From contig CAIIXF020000009.1 of NCBI GenBank assembly GCA_903813345.2, positions 26,138,740-26,202,739 of the forward strand: 64,000 nt of DNA, written 5' to 3'. Source of the DNA: Owenia fusiformis (lineage: Eukaryota; Annelida; Polychaeta; Sabellida; Oweniidae). The notes below the pieces were generated by a model that did not search any database, was not told the DNA's origin, and saw only the letters and a list, made by a program, of their open reading frames with translations. Shown here piece by piece: positions 24,401 through 37,900 of the stretch (within the stretch, counting starts at the first letter, position 1; each line of letters opens with the position of its first letter). Made by a program: the position numbers and the translations under genes.

Positions 24401-25084
24401 TTATTGTGAAAATAAAAACAATTAACTTATTAAAAAAAAACTTAGACACTCAGTACAGATAAGTTTAGTAATAAACCAGGAGCTTTATAATTGAATAATA
24501 TCATGATATTTTGCGAGGTCACAGCAAATGATTTTACCAATAAATCCTTGAACTACTTATTGTTGTTTTGGCCAAAAGTGAAAGTGTCGGTTTAATGTCT
24601 ATTGCATTGATATAGAATGAAAAACACAACTATCTACAAAATATCCTTTTTATCAGGTATCATCAACACTCATATATAATTGAATACCCAGCATGACTTG
24701 ATTGATAAAATATCACAAAACAAAATGACTGTTATTAAAGAAATACTCTTATAGGCCCAGTGATCTCCCCAGCATTGAAGCAAGTAGGCTCAGCAACCAC
24801 CTGAGATTTAAAAAAGGCTTGCACCCACCTGAAAATCCATTTCCACCCACTTGACAAATAAAAAAAATCATGAAAAATAGGCATATTTTGACCAATTTTG
24901 GTCTAGATTGTGAAAATGACAATTTTGCACCCACTTGAGAAAAAATCCTATGGAGAACACTGAGGCCTGTAGATTTTACCTTGCATATGCACCTCATGCA
25001 ATCATTGCTGACTGTGGCTTCATGTCTCTCTATGCATCCTCCTAGCCAGAGTATAACCATTGAGGATAGTACACTTTTCAGCAT
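21059..25084 (-). CDS. i-type (invertebrate) lysozyme with three C-terminal six-cysteine repeats, four exons
   Basis: Exons on the minus strand: 24980-25084, 24187-24301, 23177-23368 and 21059-21435. All introns have GT-AG ends and the frame closes to 262 codons plus stop. Exon 1 starts with a hydrophobic signal-like stretch (MLKSVLSSMVILWLGG) and then NDCMRCICK. Exon 2 gives LEGCDNNLGSCNLDVGTYSC and PYQIKEPYYIDC. Exon 3 gives the family signature HNGGPNGCSNPNTLWYWN. The two catalytic acids of i-type lysozymes (Glu18 and Asp30 of the clam enzyme) correspond to Glu37 and Asp49 here, with the same 12-residue spacing. Known for the family: secreted enzymes that cleave bacterial peptidoglycan, sometimes with isopeptidase (destabilase) activity; roles in defence or digestion. 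Residues 138-262 form three ~40-residue repeats, each with six cysteines and ending in (R)KCC; their role is unknown to me. The ATG at 21484 in the last exon's open frame lies inside the intron and is not the start. Confidence 0.88.
22494..22604. mobile_element. hAT-like MITE, 8-bp target duplication GTCCCAGT
   Basis: Ends TAGAGGTGTGACGGT and its inverse ACCGTGACACCTCTA, 111 bp long, with GTCCCAGT at 22486-22493 and again at 22605-22612. An 8-bp duplication and short termini of this type are characteristic of hAT elements. It lies in lysozyme intron 3 and is too short to encode protein. Confidence 0.85.
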
Positions 25085-25906
25085 CTTCCCTTCAATGTAA
25101 GATTTGACAACTTGTTAATGTGGTATATTAAAATGAAAGCTTTGGTAATGGTGATTGAAGAATTGGCTTGCTAGTGGCTTAAATATCATAAGATAAGAAA
25201 CTTATGAATGGCCTTATCAAAGTTAATATTTTTTCTTTGTGCAAAAAGTTGTTTATTTCAATGCATGTGATTAGTATAAAAGGTTATTAAAGGTTATAGT
25301 TCCATCTCATCACATAAGACTTTTCAATTATCATGTGTTTGTCTGTCCGTCTGTCAATCTGTCTGGACTCTACCGTCTGGACATCAGGTTGAATGATAAC
25401 AGAATAAACATTACGACAATTTCCAAATCGAAAAACCTATGATTGATAACATTTTTAATAATTTAAGAAAAGAAGGTTTGATTGACATGTAATTATGAAT
25501 TCATACCATTATAAGGTTGTGTAGACTAGAATGACAATTACAGAAATTAGCCCTTTAACCTGTCACCAAGTATTCCCCATGTTTTCCTTTCGTTGTAAAA
25601 ACATGCTTCACATTGGAGTTAGCTGGACCAAATAAATCTATGCTAAGGCAAGGAGGATTGACTTCTAGGATCGAAACTTGATATTTTCCAACAATGAAAA
25701 CGTTGAAATGTCGTTATTTTCTGAAGTTAAAACCGACTATAAATTCAAAATAAACAGTTCAAAAGATTCGATCCAATATCTCGATCATTTTTTTGAGTTT
25801 TGGAATTTTTCTTTAGGAAATAAGATCAAAATTTATGATTCCAATGTTGAAGTGAACAAAATGGCTGCTGTTTGATTTTGAATTTTGTATCACGACATGC
25901 CCATAT
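25085..25906. promoter_or_regulatory. Short divergent intergenic region between lysozyme and the BAIAP3-like gene
   Basis: The lysozyme start (25084, minus) and the tentative first coding exon of the BAIAP3-like gene (25907, plus) lie about 820 bp apart, head to head. No TATA box or other motif was assigned. That this is a shared promoter region is inference from geometry and depends on the tentative first exon. Confidence 0.3.
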
Positions 25907-25956
25907 ATGGGACAGAATATGTTGCACTCTGAGAGCCAATTCTCCTTGATGCTAAG
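25907..25956 (+). CDS. BAIAP3: Tentative first coding exon of the BAIAP3-like gene
   Basis: An open frame after a TGA at about 25850 contains ATG at 25907 ([17 protein letters not shown]) and ends AG|GTAAGC at 25956. The phase fits exon 28799 exactly, joining as ...LMLR then VQEFDGSFF. Two further in-frame ATGs occur at 25919 and 25949. The choice rests only on the good donor and phase match; a more distant start exon is possible. Confidence 0.35.
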
Positions 25957-28900
25957 GTAAGCTTGAGTTTAATTAATTTACCCCTAAAATGTATCAGATA
26001 TCCTAGTAGGTAGTTTTCCTTTTCTTGTAAACTGTAAAGAGTAACCATCAAGAAATACAGACATATATTGGTAGGTACTTATATATAGAGAGAGAAATAA
26101 ACAGGGCTTTCCAAATAAATGCCCATTGGGCAGTTAAGTGAAAATATATTTTAATGGAGGGATCATCACTTCCTCTGTGTTGCTTTGATATTTCATAGAT
26201 TCAGTGAATGGAGCAGATGTTGGGTCTAATAGAATAAAAACCTTGGAATTAAATCATTTATTTATAAGCTCAATTTTGTATCATGGAGTCAATATAAGAA
26301 AGTCTGACTAAATACCAATTAATAACTCAAATGCCAATGGATTGATTTTTTATATTTGAAGGCAGAAAATACCTGATATTAGTTATATTAGTTATATATT
26401 GGTGGAATTTATCAAAAACATAAATAATTGCTTATTCAAAAATGGATATCTTTGTTTGATGTTATTTAATTTTTAACACATTTATTAAGATGTTTTTCTC
26501 TATTTTCTGAAATGTTTAGACCTATATGATGTTATAATATCTATTTAATATATCAAAATTATCAATCTGGTTGAGAAATTAGGTGAAGTTGTTACATTTT
26601 GGAAATCTCCAAAGCATTCTTATTTTTTATTAGAGGTGTCACATTGAACCGAAGTCGATCCGAATCTCGAGTCAGAAGAATTTCAAACTTTTGGCTTGAC
26701 TATTTCTTGAAAACGTATAAATTAGGAATAGGGGAATAGTTTACGGTTCTTCCCGAATGATTTATGCTAAGTTTTTATCATTCCCCCTTATTAAAGTATA
26801 ATATGCAATATTGCAGGCTTAAACAGCAAGTCAGATTCATATTAAACAGCAAGTCAGATTCATATTTATTCTGACCCGACCCAAAAATTACCCGACCCGC
26901 ACACTTTTTTCAGGCCCAACCTGACCGGAAAGATATCCAACCTGTGACACTCCTACTATTTATGATCATAACAAGATGCAAAATATAGACAGGTCAAAGT
27001 AGATCCCAAATGCGGAATTGACTTTCAGAGTCATATCTGGAGAAATCAAAGCCATTGATAAAGTTGAGTTATTGTTAGAGACAGTCTTAAGGTAGGCGAA
27101 CTGCACTCTTGCTATCAGCAGTTGCATAAAATGTTACTTACGATATTGTACTAAGGCTACCTAAACTATTTATTTTAATGAATGATGCCAGTCTCCCCCG
27201 GTTTTAATATGTCACCACCCACCACAAGTGGTGACTTATTGTTATATTCTCAACTTTTTATGGCGGCAGTTGGAGTTCTGCATTTGGGGGTTGGTGATCG
27301 ATATCTGTAACAAATGGCAGGTGCTGACATTTTGCATGTTGATACCTTAATTTAAAAAGGCAAATTATAATTTTTTAAATATTGATCAAAATTGATGGAG
27401 AAATGAGATGTATGCCAGTATTTCTTGATTTTCTCATTTTCAATCATGTGACAAATTGGTTTTCAATAGATGCTCCATGGATGTAGTGCTCACTTGCTAC
27501 AGTAATGAGGAGATTACTTATTGAAGTTAACTTTCTGAAATTGAATTATTTAACATTAAAGTAGTTATTCTACTTAGTCAATTAAGGGGAATGTACATAA
27601 GTTCATTTTATCAACTCTTTTTTCCATATATTAGACTTACCTTTAAATGATGTTGTTGTCAGATGACTGATCTTCCGAATATATTTTGTGTGATATAATT
27701 ACAGAAAGATTTCTTGGCAAACTTCAAAGGCAAACTGGAATGTATATTCCAAAAAATGTATTGTCAAGATTTTCAGTATTGCTACAACTAAGATATCATT
27801 GGTTGAAATTCTACCTGATGCATTATGGGAACAGACATCTTCAGCATTATGTGACATTTTGAAGCTTCCTCAATTTATCTATAACATCCCTAATTCTTCG
27901 AATTGTTTCAGGATGTTTTTGAAGTCAGCCAATCATTGGTTGTGTTGGTTTCTCTCTGAAACTGCATCAGGTCATCATACATCTATGTTCATGTTTCAGA
28001 GTATTGGCTACAGTTTACATAACAATTACTGTCTTCGCAGTTTCCTCTGATCAGGAAAAATATATCCATTTGAATTAATCATAAATAAAGTATATACTTG
28101 ATAATATATATCAGATAAATATCAACATCAAAACTGTGAAATTCTCTGTAAAGGTCAGAGGGTAGGGTTGCTAACCAATGAAGCAGGGTAATTCTTTCAT
28201 CTGCTGGTTGCCACCTTTTGAATGTTGAAGTATGAAATTACTCTCAAGATTTTGGTTATAATGAATATGTTGTAGTCGTAAATACTGAAACATGGATGAT
28301 GTAAGAAAAAAAACTATGGGGCTCAATCAAATGAGTGGAAAAAAAATTGAGTTCTTGAGAATTCAATAAAAAGTCTCCAGGATCTATTAGGCCATCTTCA
28401 GTCAAAGGGTATTTCTCTTCAGTGAAGTCTGATCTTGAAGGATGCTATTAGATTGTTGCAATCCTTTTGAATTTGTCAAGTGGGAGTCCTTTATCTTTAC
28501 TGCTTTGAGATATAGTAGTTGTTAGGAACTTTGTAAGACCTGTTTAGTTTAATTTACATCTAGAATATTTTATAGCCTCTAGATCAAAGAAGTATCTCTA
28601 ATGTAGATGATTGTACATGTAGATGGGAGCCAATGTCAAATTAATTTTAGAAAATAAAAGTGGATTTATCTGTAAAATCACCAGCTTTATCTGAGTAGAG
28701 ATCACTGAGTGATTACAGTCTGGTCTATGCATTAATTATGAGAGACAATTGCTATATATAAAGTAAAATAGTCCAACAATGCTTCCTTTGTATTATAGGG
28801 TACAAGAGTTTGATGGCAGTTTCTTTGAGAGTTTCACTGCGTTGACATGGAAACAAGAGAATAGAAGACTGCGCTCTGCGAGTGAGGTATGTCATAAACC

Positions 28901-31900
28901 TAATATGTTAATTATCATGTCTGTCCATCTGTCTGTCTTTTAGACTTACCAATAATCCAATTAAACTATAAAAACAAAAACAAAGCAAAACAGTCCGTAT
29001 TATTTGAAAAAGTATACCACAGCAAATATATTTGAAACTGAAAATTAGAATATTTGAGGTTGCTAGATGTTTATGATAGAAAAGGTATATTGTTTATCAT
29101 ATTGGATATATTGAGTTATTTTAGAATTATCAACCTTATAAATTGAATTAAATTAATAAAAGATAGAAGGCAATCGGTAATAATAATATTGTTTAATGAT
29201 TATGTATCAATGTAAATAAAGGAATATAACAAAATGAATTTCAAAACATTGCAATGGCAACATATTTATTGAACATTTCTCCATACTTGGTTGTTATTAA
29301 ATTGAACAAAATAACTCCCAGGAAATTCAGTATTTATAAGGCCTTGAAGGCAAATCATGGTCAATAACATTAAGAATCTGGGACTGTAGTTCACAGCAAT
29401 TCCCACCCAAAAAAGGGGCCCAAAAGGTCATAAAAATAGTCGGTTTGTGTGTGACATATGGGGTTAATTGAGCTCAGGGGGTGATGCAGAATTGATACAA
29501 AATCTACCAACAGTTGCACTTTACCAAATAAAGAATCTTTCTCTGACGGCCTCAACCAATATCGACCTCTCCATACTTAGGAAGGGAATGGAGACACTCA
29601 GGGATGATAGCCTGTCAATTTGAATATTAATCTTGGGTAAGCCAAGATGACAAAACTGAACACAGATGATTTCATTATCGGCCAAAACAATTCATTTTCA
29701 TCTCGCATTCCATATGTTATGATCTCAAAGGGACCTATAGGGAGTGATAACATGTTGCTTGATGCCATCATAAAGTGGCTAAATAGCACTTCAATGGTTC
29801 AAAGCCACCTGATAATTTCTCATGGGAGCATTTCACAAGGTAGAATTCAATTGTAATAAGTCTCACAATGTCAGTTGCTCATGTCTTGACAGCCCCAAAA
29901 GGTATGATTCAATTGTATAAAGTATCACATAGCCAGTTTCCCATGTGTAGAAAGTCTCCCTAACGGTAAAATATCCATGTAAAGGAAGTATCACATTATA
30001 TTAGGCCAGTTTTCCGAATGTAAATAATCAAATCTCACATAGGGATAACTCTACAGAGGGCGCTAGTGAAAAGGTAGAAGACAAAAAATCTAAATTTAAA
30101 ATCGGGATGATGGTTGATTGAGATCAAGATTTATCAGTGCAATCACTAGTGAAAATGTACAGATTTTATGTTTTATTTTGTTTATCTTGTGTGTATATAA
30201 TTTTACAAAAAGTTTAACGAAATGATTCGGTTCACTTCAAATATTTGACTTTTTGTGACGGTGGTCTTGAGTTTGAAATCTATTGAAAATTGTTTAAAAT
30301 TCGGATAGATGGCGGAAAAAGCGGTCATATCTTTTTATTTCAATGGCCTTTCTATGCAAAAACATTTCAGTTTTAAAGGGGACATGTGGTGGTGGTATAT
30401 GGGGTTATGTACCGAAAATCCTCATTTTTTCATAATCAATCAAGAGATTTCAATATTTTTACATTGGATTACATTAGAGCATTTGTCTGTGGAATTGTCC
30501 CATAAAGAAAGTCTTATAAAACCACTCTCATATGTATAAAGTCTCTAATGGCCAGTTTCCAATATGTAAAAAGTCTTAAAAGGCTAATTTCACATTTGTT
30601 AAAAGTCCCAAAGTGTAAAATTTCAGTATAAAGGAAGTCTGACATGGTCTGTTTTTCATATATAGAAAGTCACATCCCACATAAAGAAAGTTTTACAAAG
30701 CCACTTTTTCAGATGTATAAAGTCTTTCAAGGCCAGTTTCCCTTATGTAGAATAAGTCTTGAAAGACCAATTTCACATTTATAGAAAGTCCCAAAGCGTA
30801 TTTCCATATAAAGGAAGTCTGACCTGGCCTGTTTTCTATATATAGAAAGTCGCATCCCACATAAAGAAAGTCTTACAAAGCCAGTTTCTCATATTTAGAC
30901 ATTCTCTCAATGCCAGTTTCCCATATGTAGAAAGTCTCACAATATCAGTTTCCCATATGTAGAAAGTCTGATAAGGCCAGTTTCCCATGTGGAAAGTCCT
31001 ATAAATAAGGTCAGTCTCCATATATAAAATGTCTCACAAGGCCAATTTTCCAGATGAAAATGTCTTGAGAGTGCACTTCTATGTAGAAAAGTCTCAGATG
31101 GTCAGTTTCTCCCCCTGTAGAAAGTTTCAAAAGGCAAGACTCTAATGTTGATAGTTTGATAAGGCCAGATATCCATGTTGAAAGCCAGAGCCTGAAGTTT
31201 CTTATATAAGCAAATTAATCACAATCAATATTTGGTTGCTAATCTAGCCTTTTCCTTGAAATCACATGTCTCAAATGACATTTCAGAATATAGAATGAAA
31301 GGGATGTACTTTATACATGTGTATTTGTATCCAAATATTGTTCAGTTTGTCAATTGAAGACAGTTTATTGTAGATTGATAATGTCTTTTAGATATGGCAC
31401 TCAGTATTAAAATTAAGAATGGGTCCAGATTCATGGAAAAATGGGCAAACGTTTGATTTATTCAAAGGAAAGTGTTAAAATGTTGCCATCTCCTTTTGTC
31501 AATTTCTAATACCCCTCTTTTTGGAGAAAAACTGATGATTGAAATTTATGATTTTCCACATTCAAGAGGACCTACACAGAAAATATTAAGCATATTCAGC
31601 CAAATTAAGAAGGAAAATACTGCGAGGGAGCTCAATAATGACTTTATTTGATAAAATTTCACGTATGTCATGTCAATTCATATGCAGTTCTTTTTCAGAA
31701 TTTTTGGTTGAATAATCTTACATAAAGATATTATTAATAGTTCCGGGATGATTGAATACTAATATGACAGCCATTTTGAAAGAGAAACTTATACATGGAG
31801 AAATTACTTATGAGTTTGTCTTAATTTTAAATTAACTTGACACAATAAGATTGACTAGACTTGAACTCTCTTGACTTGCTCTGTTGACTAATACTTTTTA

Positions 31901-34900
31901 TGAGATTGTTTTGTTTACTGAAATATGTATTAACTTGTGATAGCAAACTAGTTTTTTCATCTTTATATTCCATAATGTAGGTTTGAATTGACATGAGAAT
32001 CCAAGCAAGTGAAGCATACTATACTGTTGAGATTTTGAAATAATGCAATGCATGCACCCATTGAAAAGGAAAAAATGAAAGAGCATTTAAAATAAAAAGT
32101 TGATCAACTTTGGTCGTGATTTTGGAAATGAGAATTTTGCATCTATTTGTTTCGAAAATTCTAGTTTGGGAAATACTGGGTTAATGTAATTGTAGATCCA
32201 GAATGGTGTCAAGTAGTAATCCTTATTACATGGTGTTATTTTACCCTAAACTACACATTCTCAGTCGAACTATCTTGATACATGATTAGAGGTGCAAGTT
32301 TCGAAGAAAACTAGAGTCAAGTCTAATATGAAAAATGGAGCCAAGAGTCGACGAAAAAACTCATCTTTTGGTTTCTTTATTTCTGCTAAAATTATTCAAG
32401 AAAATTGTGTGAATTTACCTCAAAAAGGTCAAAATGGTCTTTTTTCAACTTGCATCAAATTGACCATTTTTTCAATTTCATCTACAAATTATCAGAAGTT
32501 CAAATCTGACTTTAGATTTGAGATTTGACCTTCAATGACCTTCTCAGGGTCAAAAAATGTCTTTTTTCAACTTGCTTCAAATTGACCAATTTATTTTCCA
32601 AAATCATCTACAAGTTCTCAGAAATTCAAATCTGACTAAGTTTGAACTCATAATATTGTTAGCAACTAGGTGGTGACATTTTGTCACGTTAATGCCTTGT
32701 TGTTTAGTGTAATATCATAATTTCATTTTCTTAATTATGTTTCAAACAAGATAACATTATAAACATTTAATAAATAAAAGAGGGCAGCTTGATATGGCTA
32801 TTAAATCCAACTTAGGTAGCAACACAATAGAATGAGTTGTTGTTTATTTTAAAGAATGTAATATACAGTTTTATCAAAAGGAAAGTACATCCTTTTCTAT
32901 TGTTTTTAAAGAATGGACACTTGGCAAGCTATTAAAAAAGTGTGGCAAAAATGACGATTGGCAGTTTTTTATCGTTTCCATCCCCTAAAACAATATATAT
33001 GCAGTACACTGAAGCTGAACTAATTATGCCGCTTTCACTCACTTACTCGTACATGTATCAACTCACAATACCTCCAGTTGAGTAGTGAATACTAAAGAAA
33101 TCAAATTTTCTAGATTGGATCATGGACCATTTGGCTTTCATAACAGCCAGTGTGGGTTTTAAGTAAGATAAACAATCTACCTTGGGTTTTATGAGAAAAT
33201 AATTGTTGTGGATCTGAATATCTGTCATATGTGAAAATATGCATGTACTACTCGTATTACACATTATTTTGAGTAATATTTTTTTATCAAACATCATAAG
33301 AGAGATGCAAAAAACTTAAGATTAAAAATTAATAATTTTTCAAGAATTATATTGAAAGATATTGTTTTAATACATTCAATATTTGAATCACTTATGAATA
33401 CAAATTGCAGTGATATCATTTTGAGCATACTACACATGTCAACTCTCTGCCATGAACATATTTTGGACAGGGCAGGGGTCCGCAAACAGCTTGAACAGGA
33501 TAAAACAATGCACCATCTTTGTTTTCATGGCCTCCATCAATTGTTTCTGGTTCTTCATCCATACATTCAAAGGCTTTGTTGTTTGCATGTGGGTGGTGTT
33601 CTGCTACGAGATAGCCTTTGTACTCTTTGTTCCAACCATTTGGGCATGTATGGAGCGCTGGTATCATTACCAAACTTCTAGGTATCTGGCACACCACACA
33701 GGGAACATCATGGTCATGTAAAGAATGAGGATTATGAGTGTCTGGAGCATTGGTTGCCTTGAATGGGATCTCATGAGAAGCATGAAACTGATATTCAGCT
33801 CCATATATATATGCACCAATACTATGAACACCATCAGTGTAACTTCCCCATTCAGGCTCATTAGGCAGACATAAATAGTTGCTACCACCTCCAGAATTCA
33901 AATAAGATGACCCTGCTGCAACACCTGAATTATTGAATATGATATATACATGTACATGTACTATTTGCAGGTCAGGTAATTAGGAGAATTTTAAAAACAA
34001 TTTTATCCTCAAAATTTCTCTGGAAAATGGTATTGAGCTTATTTTGAGCTTATCTAGTTCACATGTATACATTTAAAATATGAATTTTTAGCCTTTAAAA
34101 TGTGTATTTATACCTTTGTATAAGACACTTGTTCCATTTGTATCTGGACACACTGTTCTTCCCCAGCGTACATATGTGCTCCATACTGCTGACTCTACTG
34201 TAATTTGTTTGATTAATTTACATCTCATTCATTCTTCATAAAATACTTTTTGTCATTCATATTGTCAGTAATTTTCAATGTACGAATAATTTGAAAAATA
34301 ACATTGTTTCACTTGTTGAAGTTACATTATTTATTGTGTTGTTACATATATTACTGGAGAAGTTACCATACTTTTACCAGGTACATTGTACATGTATGTG
34401 AAAGGCAATATAATCAGACATACCAGCTGGAGTTCCACATGGCAATTCAAATTCTATATTACAATCCTTCTCAACAACAGGTATGGACTTCAGAGCTCTC
34501 TTGACAAAATAAATATACAAAAATTATCGATCATATTTAAGATGAACAACCTGAAAACTATTAATTAGATTTTCAAAAATATTTGCAGACTTTTAGAGAT
34601 AGTATCACTATATTTGATATATTATATATGATATTTTATATGTACATGCAAGAGTTAACACATTATATTTTTGGCAATTCATCTAGTGTATTCTCTTGAT
34701 TTCTGTTCTTGAGTACCATTTGTGTTTTTTTCAATAGTTAATGAAAACACAGAATGAAATTCTGTGCTAAGGGCTGATGTGAAAAAGTCAGCCAACCCTC
34801 GTGGGGATCGAACACATGTCCCCTCGCTTGCCATATTAACATTGCATAGATAACATTGCAGCCATGTCTTACATGCCCAGTTTCCTGGTCCAAATAGAGT

Positions 34901-37900
34901 TCCCTGTCTTTCCAGGTTGTTAATCATTCTATTTATGATGTCACATGGATTTTCCCATGAGCCATTCCCCTCAGGAGAAATAATATTAGTTAATGAAAAC
35001 ACAGAATTAAATTCTGCGCTAAGGGCTGATGTGAAAAAGTCAGTCAACCCTAGAGCCATTATTCTCTTGAATCCCAGGCTCTCAAAAATCAGTTTGAAAT
35101 TAGAGAATTTTTCATTTTTGCTAGTTTTTGACATTCTACCATACATACAACAGGTGATGCTCAATTTAGTGAATTTAGTTGGCAGGGATCATTTTTACAC
35201 ATTCTAAAACATTTTTGTCCATGAATTATTCAAATTAGAGCAATTTTAGTGAAAGATTTTGTGACAGATTATCTTAAAACTCTAGGTTTCTGGTTCATTT
35301 TAGGTGACGAGAACTCTTGTCACTCTTGTTAGTGAAGAGGTAAAACAGCAAGAATATTTCTTACCTTTATCTTGTCAATCCTTTCCTTGCATGATTGTGG
35401 TTTCCTTGTGGCAGCATCAACCAGATTGGTTTCCACTCCAGGTATATCTGAGGTTATGTCGAAAAATCTCTTTATGGCCATATATGGACAAATTCATTTC
35501 TCCCACCCCAATACTGTTGATGATAATAATGACAAATTTTACAAGGTGCGCAAGATTCTTACATACATCGTCAAAAAATTCCAGAAATATTTCCAGCCAG
35601 GTAGGGAGCTGGCAGCTGATGAAAGTATGATTTTATTCAATGGACGACTTGCGATAAAACAGTATATTAAATCAAAACCTACCCCTTGGGGCATAAAGGC
35701 CCACACCCTTACTTGTGCAAAGCACAAATACACTCTCAACATTGTGCCATATGCTGGAGCGAGCACCATTGAGCCAGTGATGTCAAAAGGTGGCAAAGGT
35801 GATCAGCCTCTCCCTACTAGTGTTGGTGTTGTAATTGCACTAACAGAACCATACGCAAATGAAGGACATGACATATTTACTGATTCTGCGTACACTAGCT
35901 TGCTATTAGCTTCTGAATGTAACGACAGAGGATTTAATCTTGTGGGAACAATAAACACAGCTAGAAAAGGCCTGCCAAAAGAAATCGTCAGCAAGACAGC
36001 ACCTCGTGTAAAAACTCTAAAGAAAGGTGAGAGCCTTTGGAGGACAAAGACAAAGAGGCGTCGTGGTCTTACAGTCAATGTCCTGACATGGAAAGACAAG
36101 CGTAATGTATCCATACTGACATCAAAGATTACTTCCAAGCGATGTAACATGGTGCCATCATTCACAAGGTAGGCATTATAAAAAATGCACATGAGCATGA
36201 TACTGAATAAATGTATACTACAGCACATGTACATATTTCATTTTCAGGTTTGATATAAGCATCTTAAGTTTGAGTTTGATTAAATTTGACTACAGTATGC
36301 CACCATTCATCTTAGTTAAAGAGAGAATCAGATCTAACGAGCAGTCTAATAAAAAATAATTTCAATTTTAGAATATTTCTGGTTAATGTCCTTCTGTTTT
36401 ATGTCTATTTTCTAAAAATCCCTGAACTGCACACTTATTTTCAGGAAAACTAAAGATTTTTACAATTATGTATTATGTTTGTATAATAATAGTTATCATT
36501 CTTATTGTTTAGGAGAATTTAAACATTTTCACCCATTTTTGCACTTTGAATCCATTATAACTTCGCCAATTTATAACATATCATGAATCTTTTGGGAGAT
36601 ATTGTATTTGAGATTGTAAGGAATAGATTGATTGGTCAATTTTACATTTTGCTTGTAATTTTGTAACCCCCATAGATCTGCCAAGGTAGATCTAATTTTG
36701 CCCTTTAAGTCTTTTTAGTATTTATTTTTCTACTTTTTACATATTTATCCTAGGAGAAGAGGAAGGTGGGTCGAGGGAGAAGTTAGTAAACCTGAGCTTG
36801 TGCAACTCTACACCAAGTTTATGAGAGGAGTAGATGTAGCGAACCAGCGTGTTGGTACTTACAGACGCCACTTCAAGACTAGGACATGGTATCGACAAGT
36901 GTTTTTCCATTTGATGAGGGTGTCTCTTGTAAATGCACACATCATTCATACTGAGGTAATAAATGCTAACAGTATTAAAGGTAGAGCTTCAGTGGCGGAT
37001 CCGGGATCCCAAAACATTTTGGACCCAGAAATTTTGTAAGGCCTCAAAATGGACCTTTATAGGCATGATTTGGCATTTTAGGCCTTTCTAGGCCAAATTT
37101 TCCTCGTTAGCTTCTGGATCCGCCACTGAGCTGAAATGTAGATAAAAAAGTAGCTGTATTGTTATAGAGAACTTACACAACTTACACCTCACTCAACCTA
37201 AAAGCCATACTTCTACCCTTCAGTGATCTGAATGTTGCCAGCTTTAATACATGACTAACGCACCACTTGACTAATTCTTTTGTTAATTGTGTATTGGTGA
37301 TCTATTAGTGATGTATTAGTGGTATATTAGATCTCTTTTTACATGGGCAATTCATTCCATTCAATATGCATTATTGTAACTGATTCAATTTTTTGTACTA
37401 AAAATTTTGTAGAGTAACAATGTTACCTCATTTAGAATGTACACCAAAGTTCACCTGAATGTACGCCTGATTCAGAATGTCTTCACATGATTTTTTTCTT
37501 TTATCAAAGCTTCACCCGGAAGACTCAATGCCACAGAGGAAATTTCATTTGGAAGTTGCAAGTGGCCTCATCAATGGCATGGTGAGTAACGCTCATAAAC
37601 GTGTTATACTCAGTCCGGATACAAGACATGACAGGGGGATGGCGCATGCCCCACAACTTCAAAGTACTGCATCATGGTGCATTGTTCACAAACAAAGATG
37701 TGACACAAAATACTCGTGCAGGGTGTGTAAAGTTAGGATATGTCCAGATCCTTGCTTTTTCAGGTATGTTTTTATGGTAAACTATGTTAAAATGTCAGAA
37801 ACAAGTCAAATTCTTTACTTCAGAGAATATTTTTAATTAAATTAAAAATATTCTCTGAAGTAAAGAATTTGACTTGTTTCTGATATATTAACCAGAGAGA

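Noticed and set aside
27799-28050. 83-residue plus-strand ORF upstream of BAIAP3-like exon 2
   Set aside because: No family resemblance and no splice signals that fit the phase of exon 2; treated as chance.
35803-36234. 143-residue minus-strand ORF
   Set aside because: Antisense to the piggyBac-type transposase exon, which has recognisable catalytic motifs.
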